This document shows, piece after piece, positions 5,857-8,518 of a DNA stretch of 8,518 nt (positions are counted from its first letter, which is position 1; the number at the start of each line of letters is the position of its first letter). The stretch is from JBMORO01 sp049322295. GTDB taxonomy: Bacteria > Patescibacteriota > Minisyncoccia > RBG-13-40-8-A. The position numbers and the translations under genes are program-made. Where the stretch lies: the NCBI GenBank assembly GCA_049322295.1, contig JBMORO010000044.1, positions 1-8,518 of the forward strand. The letters are read 5' to 3'. The notes under the pieces were generated by a model. That model made no database searches. It was not told the DNA's origin and saw nothing but the letters and a program-made list of their open reading frames with translations.

Positions 5857-7107
5857 TTAGATGGTTGGAGCACCACAAAGCACTGCCACATTAGAAAGAG
5901 AATCTTTTGGACAAATAGCAAAATAGAGATTATATCCCATTTCGCTATTTCTCTCAACAGATTGCCCTAAATCCTTTGCGGTCAGATAATTCACTTTTGC
6001 CCCAAAAGGTGGCTTAGCTCCTTCGGAAATTACATCCGAAATACCAATCGAACCTTCTCCGCAGAAGTGAACTAAATGCACTGCACCAGCAGATTCATTC
6101 TCAGTGCCGTCCACATCTTCACGCCAGGGTTGAGTCCTGCCGTGTAAATTGCATCCCTGCCACTTTACACCAGTTCCATCTATAAGATTTTGGGCTAACT
6201 GATAAATCCCCATATTAACAAAGGTTGTATCTATCATAAAGGAATAAGTAGTATGGGCATCCAGTAGAACCCGCCAATAAGCACCTGCCTTTTTCTTAGG
6301 TGGAAGATTCTCGCCTGCCTTTCCAGAAAATTGCTTAGCTTTATTTAGGGCTAAACGAGCCACTGCTCTGGCAAATACATCAGTTGTCAAAGCATCTGAT
6401 GCAACTAATGCTGTGCCAACACAAAGCCACATCACACAACCACTTTTGATTATTGAATTAAATGCTGGACTAACGGTTACTGTGCCAGTTATATTAGCAA
6501 AATCCGTAATTGGTCTGGTTTCATAGATTGACTCTCTGGAGAGGTAAGCATTATCAACATTCATTACCGTTGCATAACCACCATTCCAAAAATCATCTGC
6601 TTGTGTTAAGGCAGTTGAGATAAAGGTTGTCCCTCCAGAACCCCCATCTGAAGTAGTCGTTACTTGTTTCTGATAGGTAGGGTCGAAATCCGCTCTAACC
6701 CGAAAGGCATTTTTAGCCAATTTTGTGGTAATAAGATAATCTGCTTGACGAGCCATTAAATTGGCAAGCTCCTCTGCGGCAGCGTCAGTGAACCTCATAT
6801 TGAGCATGGTTAAATCGGGTATTCGCTCAATAGTTATTCTATTACCATATTCTTTGGCTGTGGCGGTGATGTCCATTGTATGAAGTGCTTTGGCTACTGG
6901 CTGCTCCGAAGCTGATAGTTCCGTGGTATCTCTGGGAAGTCGTAATCGTTTAATAAATTTAATTGTATCCCCACTGTGTTGGGGAATACGGTCTCCCTTG
7001 TCAGCAACCACATCTGTTTCCAATTGGTCTGTAAAATCGGTTAAAACTTTTTTGGTAACATAATTTTCAAAGTTTGCCGCAAGGGTAGTTCTGGTAGTTA
7101 TAGCCAT
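5857..7107 (-). CDS. Major capsid protein, N4 gp56-like
   Basis: A 416-residue protein forming the icosahedral shell, probably with the HK97 fold. The opening matches the N4 gp56 group in pattern: an N-terminal helix ending in Leu-Glu-Thr-Asp (residues 29-32), Gly-Asp-Arg-Ile-Pro-Gln-His-Ser-Gly-Asp-Thr-Ile-Lys-Phe (38-51), Leu-Arg-Leu-Pro (55-58), a 'T-E-L-S-A-S-E' segment (62-68), and Thr-Ala-Lys-Glu-Tyr-Gly-Asn-Arg-Ile-Thr-Ile (83-93), followed by a helix with Ala-Arg-Gln-Ala-Asp (119-123). A Gly/Thr/Ser-rich segment near 150-165 is probably a flexible loop. The C-terminal part has Val-His-Phe-Cys-Gly-Glu-Gly-Ser-Ile-Gly and a Tyr-Asn-Leu-Tyr-Phe-Ala strand near the end, as in this family. 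The strong SD AGGAGG at 7118-7123 overlaps the scaffold stop and lies 10 bases before ATG, fitting high expression. No protease domain or separate protease gene is visible nearby. Confidence 0.8.
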   Translation of the reverse strand: MAITTRTTLAANFENYVTKKVLTDFTDQLETDVVADKGDRIPQHSGDTIKFIKRLRLPRDTTELSASEQPVAKALHTMDITATAKEYGNRITIERIPDLTMLNMRFTDAAAEELANLMARQADYLITTKLAKNAFRVRADFDPTYQKQVTTTSDGGSGGTTFISTALTQADDFWNGGYATVMNVDNAYLSRESIYETRPITDFANITGTVTVSPAFNSIIKSGCVMWLCVGTALVASDALTTDVFARAVARLALNKAKQFSGKAGENLPPKKKAGAYWRVLLDAHTTYSFMIDTTFVNMGIYQLAQNLIDGTGVKWQGCNLHGRTQPWREDVDGTENESAGAVHLVHFCGEGSIGISDVISEGAKPPFGAKVNYLTAKDLGQSVERNSEMGYNLYFAICPKDSLSNVAVLCGAPTI

Positions 7108-7121
7108 AAATTAAAAACCTC

Positions 7122-8099
7122 CTAAGTTAGTTCTTTTTGTTGTCTCTCTAATTCATCTCTTTGTTCTTCGAGAGACATTTCGCTAAATGGTTTGGAGGTC
7201 TTAATACCAGCTTTTTTCTGACCAGTTTCTGTCTTGGCTTCCTCTCTCTTTTTTTCCTCTTTTAGCTTTTCCTCTGCAATAAGTTCAGCTTTTCTCTCTG
7301 CAATTACATCTTTATTGGTTTGAGAGATAAAATGTTGATGGAGAGCTCTTATAAAATCCTTTCCTGCTTTTTTGGAAATTTCTGAACGCAGAAAAGGAAT
7401 GTCTTTATAAAATTCTTCCATCTCATCTAAAAGAGAATCAGGAACAATTTCATCCTTGAATTTTTCCTTCAAGGGAGCCAGTTGATAAAGAGTAAATTCT
7501 AATTTATTGATAAGTCCAGCTAAAGTATCCCCCTGCTCCATAAGAGCTTTTTGATACTCTTCCACATATTGAGAAGGAAAAATAGACTCAGCAAATTTTT
7601 CATAATAATCGGAGTAATGCTTTCTCTCCGCATCCGTCAAAGCTCTTGGTTCTCCAGTATCATTGTCAAGAATTTGCTGGGGAATAAATTGATTAAAACT
7701 TTCCCGTCTGAAATCCTTAAAGCTCTTTTCAGATTTTTTTTCAACTTCAGAATCTAAAGTTTTATCTCCCGCTCTAAGCCGGGCTTTTAATTCTTTGAGT
7801 TTATCTCCCTTATATCCAAGTTCCTCAAATTCAGCCAACTCTTGCCGATCTTTAGTCCCAGATATATAAAGATTCCAAAATCGTTCAGCTAAGTCAGGAA
7901 GAGATTTTATCCCAATTTTGTGGTGTTTAGGATATTCTTCTTCAAAGAATTTTTCATCTACCTGTATGTTATTAAACTCTTCAGCAGATTCATCTGGCTT
8001 TTCGCCACTTCCCTCTTCTAAATTGGGATTTTCCAAGACTTCTTGTTGTTGAGATTCAATCTCTTTTCGTTGCTGGTCTAATTCAGTTGGTTCTGGCAT
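7122..8099 (-). CDS. Candidate capsid scaffolding protein
   Basis: A 325-residue, very hydrophilic, Glu/Lys-rich protein directly before the capsid gene, the usual place of a scaffold. Residues 1-55 are acidic and disordered-looking (MPEPTELDQQRKEIESQQQE, then many Glu). Residues 56-130 and 130-260 are helical and mixed, with Ala-Glu-Arg-Phe-Trp-Asn-Leu (71-77) and an Arg-Arg-Glu-Ser-Phe-Asn-Gln-Phe segment. Residues 264-294 are a nearly continuous Lys/Glu/Ala coiled coil, and the last 21 residues form another helix. Residues 7-20 and 310-323 resemble each other (Leu-x-x-Gln-Arg-x-Glu-x-Glu-x-Gln-Gln-x-Glu). The start has a strong SD, GGAGG at 8106-8110, seven bases upstream. No catalytic motif is visible, so a fused protease is unlikely. 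T7 gp9, which plays this role, has a similar length (about 310). The assignment rests on composition and position. Confidence 0.65.
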   Translation of the reverse strand: MPEPTELDQQRKEIESQQQEVLENPNLEEGSGEKPDESAEEFNNIQVDEKFFEEEYPKHHKIGIKSLPDLAERFWNLYISGTKDRQELAEFEELGYKGDKLKELKARLRAGDKTLDSEVEKKSEKSFKDFRRESFNQFIPQQILDNDTGEPRALTDAERKHYSDYYEKFAESIFPSQYVEEYQKALMEQGDTLAGLINKLEFTLYQLAPLKEKFKDEIVPDSLLDEMEEFYKDIPFLRSEISKKAGKDFIRALHQHFISQTNKDVIAERKAELIAEEKLKEEKKREEAKTETGQKKAGIKTSKPFSEMSLEEQRDELERQQKELT

Positions 8100-8125
8100 T
8101 TAAAACCTCCGTTTTTGATTCTTTA

Positions 8126-8145
8126 GTTGTCTTGAGTTGTCTTGA
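8126..8145. repeat. Two tandem copies of a 10-bp repeat upstream of the scaffold gene
   Basis: The unit gttgtcttga (plus strand) occurs twice back to back at 8126-8135 and 8136-8145. It sits between the terminator-like hairpin and the scaffold SD, where a promoter or binding site for the next transcription unit could lie. A weak sigma-70-like pairing can be drawn on the minus strand (TTCAAG, 17 bases, AAGAAT), matching the consensus only 3 of 6 and 4 of 6, so I do not call a promoter. Confidence 0.6.
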
Positions 8146-8147
8146 AT

Positions 8148-8213
8148 AAAAAAGCCAACCTGCCTCCCCGCCATCCCCACCTCACCACCCAGCCACTTGG
8201 GGAAACGGTTGGC
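8148..8213 (-). terminator. GC-rich intrinsic terminator-like hairpin with G-tracts
   Basis: On the minus strand GCCAACC (8207-8213) pairs perfectly with GGTTGGC (8154-8160), and TTTTTT follows at 8148-8153, the layout of an intrinsic terminator. Inside, TCCCCA (8198-8203) pairs with TGGGGA (8174-8179). The 46-base interior is far more GC-rich than its surroundings and carries repeated G-runs on the RNA strand (GGG, GGGG and GGGG plus several GG). It lies after the 62-residue gene and before the scaffold gene, so it would separate the portal-side genes from the capsid genes, fully or partly. A structured regulatory RNA is the alternative. Confidence 0.6.
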
Positions 8214-8220
8214 ATTTCTA

Positions 8221-8236
8221 CTCAATAGCTCAATAG
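8221..8236. repeat. Two tandem copies of an 8-bp repeat
   Basis: The unit ctcaatag occurs at 8221-8228 and 8229-8236, followed by ctat. It lies just downstream of the 62-residue gene stop and just before the terminator-like stem in transcription order. No function is evident; slippage is enough to explain it. Confidence 0.5.
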
Positions 8237-8249
8237 CTATCGAATCTGT

Positions 8250-8438
8250 TTATACTTTTAAATATTCTCCTACTTTTTCTCCATTAATTTTTTTAAACTC
8301 TCTTTTAAAATTTTCCTTAGTTGCAATTCTTAGTGTTCCTCTATTTCTACCTGCCAGACAAAATAATTTTACCCATCCATTCTTTTTATTTTTCAAAACC
8401 CAAAGTCCATTATTTTCATAATATTGACTGTGTTTCAT
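8250..8438 (-). CDS. 62-residue basic protein of unknown function
   Basis: A small protein starting MKHSQYYENNGLWVLKN, with many Lys and Arg residues, two Trp, one Cys, and alternating hydrophobic/polar runs that suggest beta strands in the first half (Leu-Trp-Val-Leu, Trp-Val-Lys-Leu-Phe, Thr-Leu-Arg-Ile) and a basic helix in the second. The start overlaps the stop of the preceding gene as ATGA (8435-8438), with AAAGG about seven bases upstream, which supports a real gene. There is no leader or membrane span. A small strand-rich basic fold could bind nucleic acid or be a minor head protein; I do not recognise a family. It sits between a portal candidate and the scaffold gene, upstream of a terminator-like hairpin. 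Confidence 0.6.
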   Translation of the reverse strand: MKHSQYYENNGLWVLKNKKNGWVKLFCLAGRNRGTLRIATKENFKREFKKINGEKVGEYLKV

Positions 8439-8518
8439 TTTTGCCTTTTCATCATTCTTTGATATTTTTTTTCCTCAACTTCCAAGAGCTCTTGAGCATT
8501 ACTTAGCCGAGTCAAAAG
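8435..8518 (-). CDS. C-terminal 27 codons of an upstream gene (portal candidate by position)
   Basis: From the window edge a frame reads LLTRLSNAQELLEVEEKKYQ and seven further basic residues, ending at TGA 8435-8437, which overlaps the next start as ATGA. The end is a charged helix rich in Glu, Lys and Gln. In phage late operons the gene before the scaffold usually encodes the portal protein, and portals often end in such helices, but nothing in these 27 codons proves it. The other reading frames here are less convincing because they break the ATGA linkage. Confidence 0.55.
   Translation of the reverse strand, partial: LLTRLSNAQELLEVEEKKYQRMMKRQK

Noticed and set aside
8148..8213. tRNA or tRNA-like gene in the GC-rich patch
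   Set aside because: No T-loop GGTTCRA motif, no anticodon arm and no fitting cloverleaf; the terminator layout fits better.
8197..8506. Two overlapping plus-strand frames at 8197-8421 and 8321-8506
   Set aside because: They oppose the 62-residue gene and the upstream C-terminus, run through the hairpin or have Phe/Leu-rich antisense composition, and lack SD sites.

Overview
The window is a stretch of virion-assembly genes from a tailed, podovirus-like bacteriophage or prophage. Every supported gene lies on the minus strand, so transcription runs from high to low coordinates. The DNA is AT-rich with bacterial Shine-Dalgarno (SD) sites. No host marker, integrase, tRNA or non-phage gene is visible, so the host cannot be named. 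The packing (mostly ATGA overlaps, no gap over about 150 bases) is typical of a late phage operon.

Layout in transcription order: the last 27 codons of an upstream gene (8435-8518, portal candidate by position only); a 62-residue basic protein of unknown role (8250-8438); a GC-rich, G-tract-rich terminator-like hairpin and short tandem repeats (8126-8236); an acidic, coiled-coil scaffold candidate (7122-8099); a major capsid protein resembling the N4 gp56 family (5857-7107); a perfect hairpin between an SD and the next start codon (5821-5845); a Cys-rich zinc-knuckle protein (5474-5815); a head-tail adaptor (4800-5477); a second adaptor-like protein with a signal peptide (4097-4792); a 60-residue membrane protein (3918-4100); a large nozzle-like tail protein, also with a signal peptide (1711-3921); a 31-residue membrane peptide (1619-1714); a degenerate GNAT-fold protein (1122-1622); a small internal-virion-protein candidate (653-1132); and the N-terminal 218 codons of a larger protein that runs off the window (1-656).

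The order scaffold, capsid, adaptor, nozzle, GNAT-like protein, small internal protein, next internal protein parallels T7 genes 9-10-11-12-13-14-15, although the capsid protein resembles the N4 gp56 group. The working picture is a short-tailed virion whose capsid is scaffolded, joined to a tail by adaptors, closed by a nozzle and loaded with ejection proteins.

The most unusual point is that two tail components, the second adaptor-like protein and the nozzle, begin with Sec-type signal peptides. Two tiny membrane proteins flank the nozzle gene with ATGA overlaps. All eight nozzle cysteines fall in one segment of about 143 residues, as expected if that domain folds outside the cytoplasm. This suggests tail parts that are exported or membrane-associated during assembly, which is not how T7-type tails are known to be built. 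The second notable point is the hairpin after the capsid gene: when folded, it would bring an AGGAG from 32 to 7 nt upstream of the next AUG.
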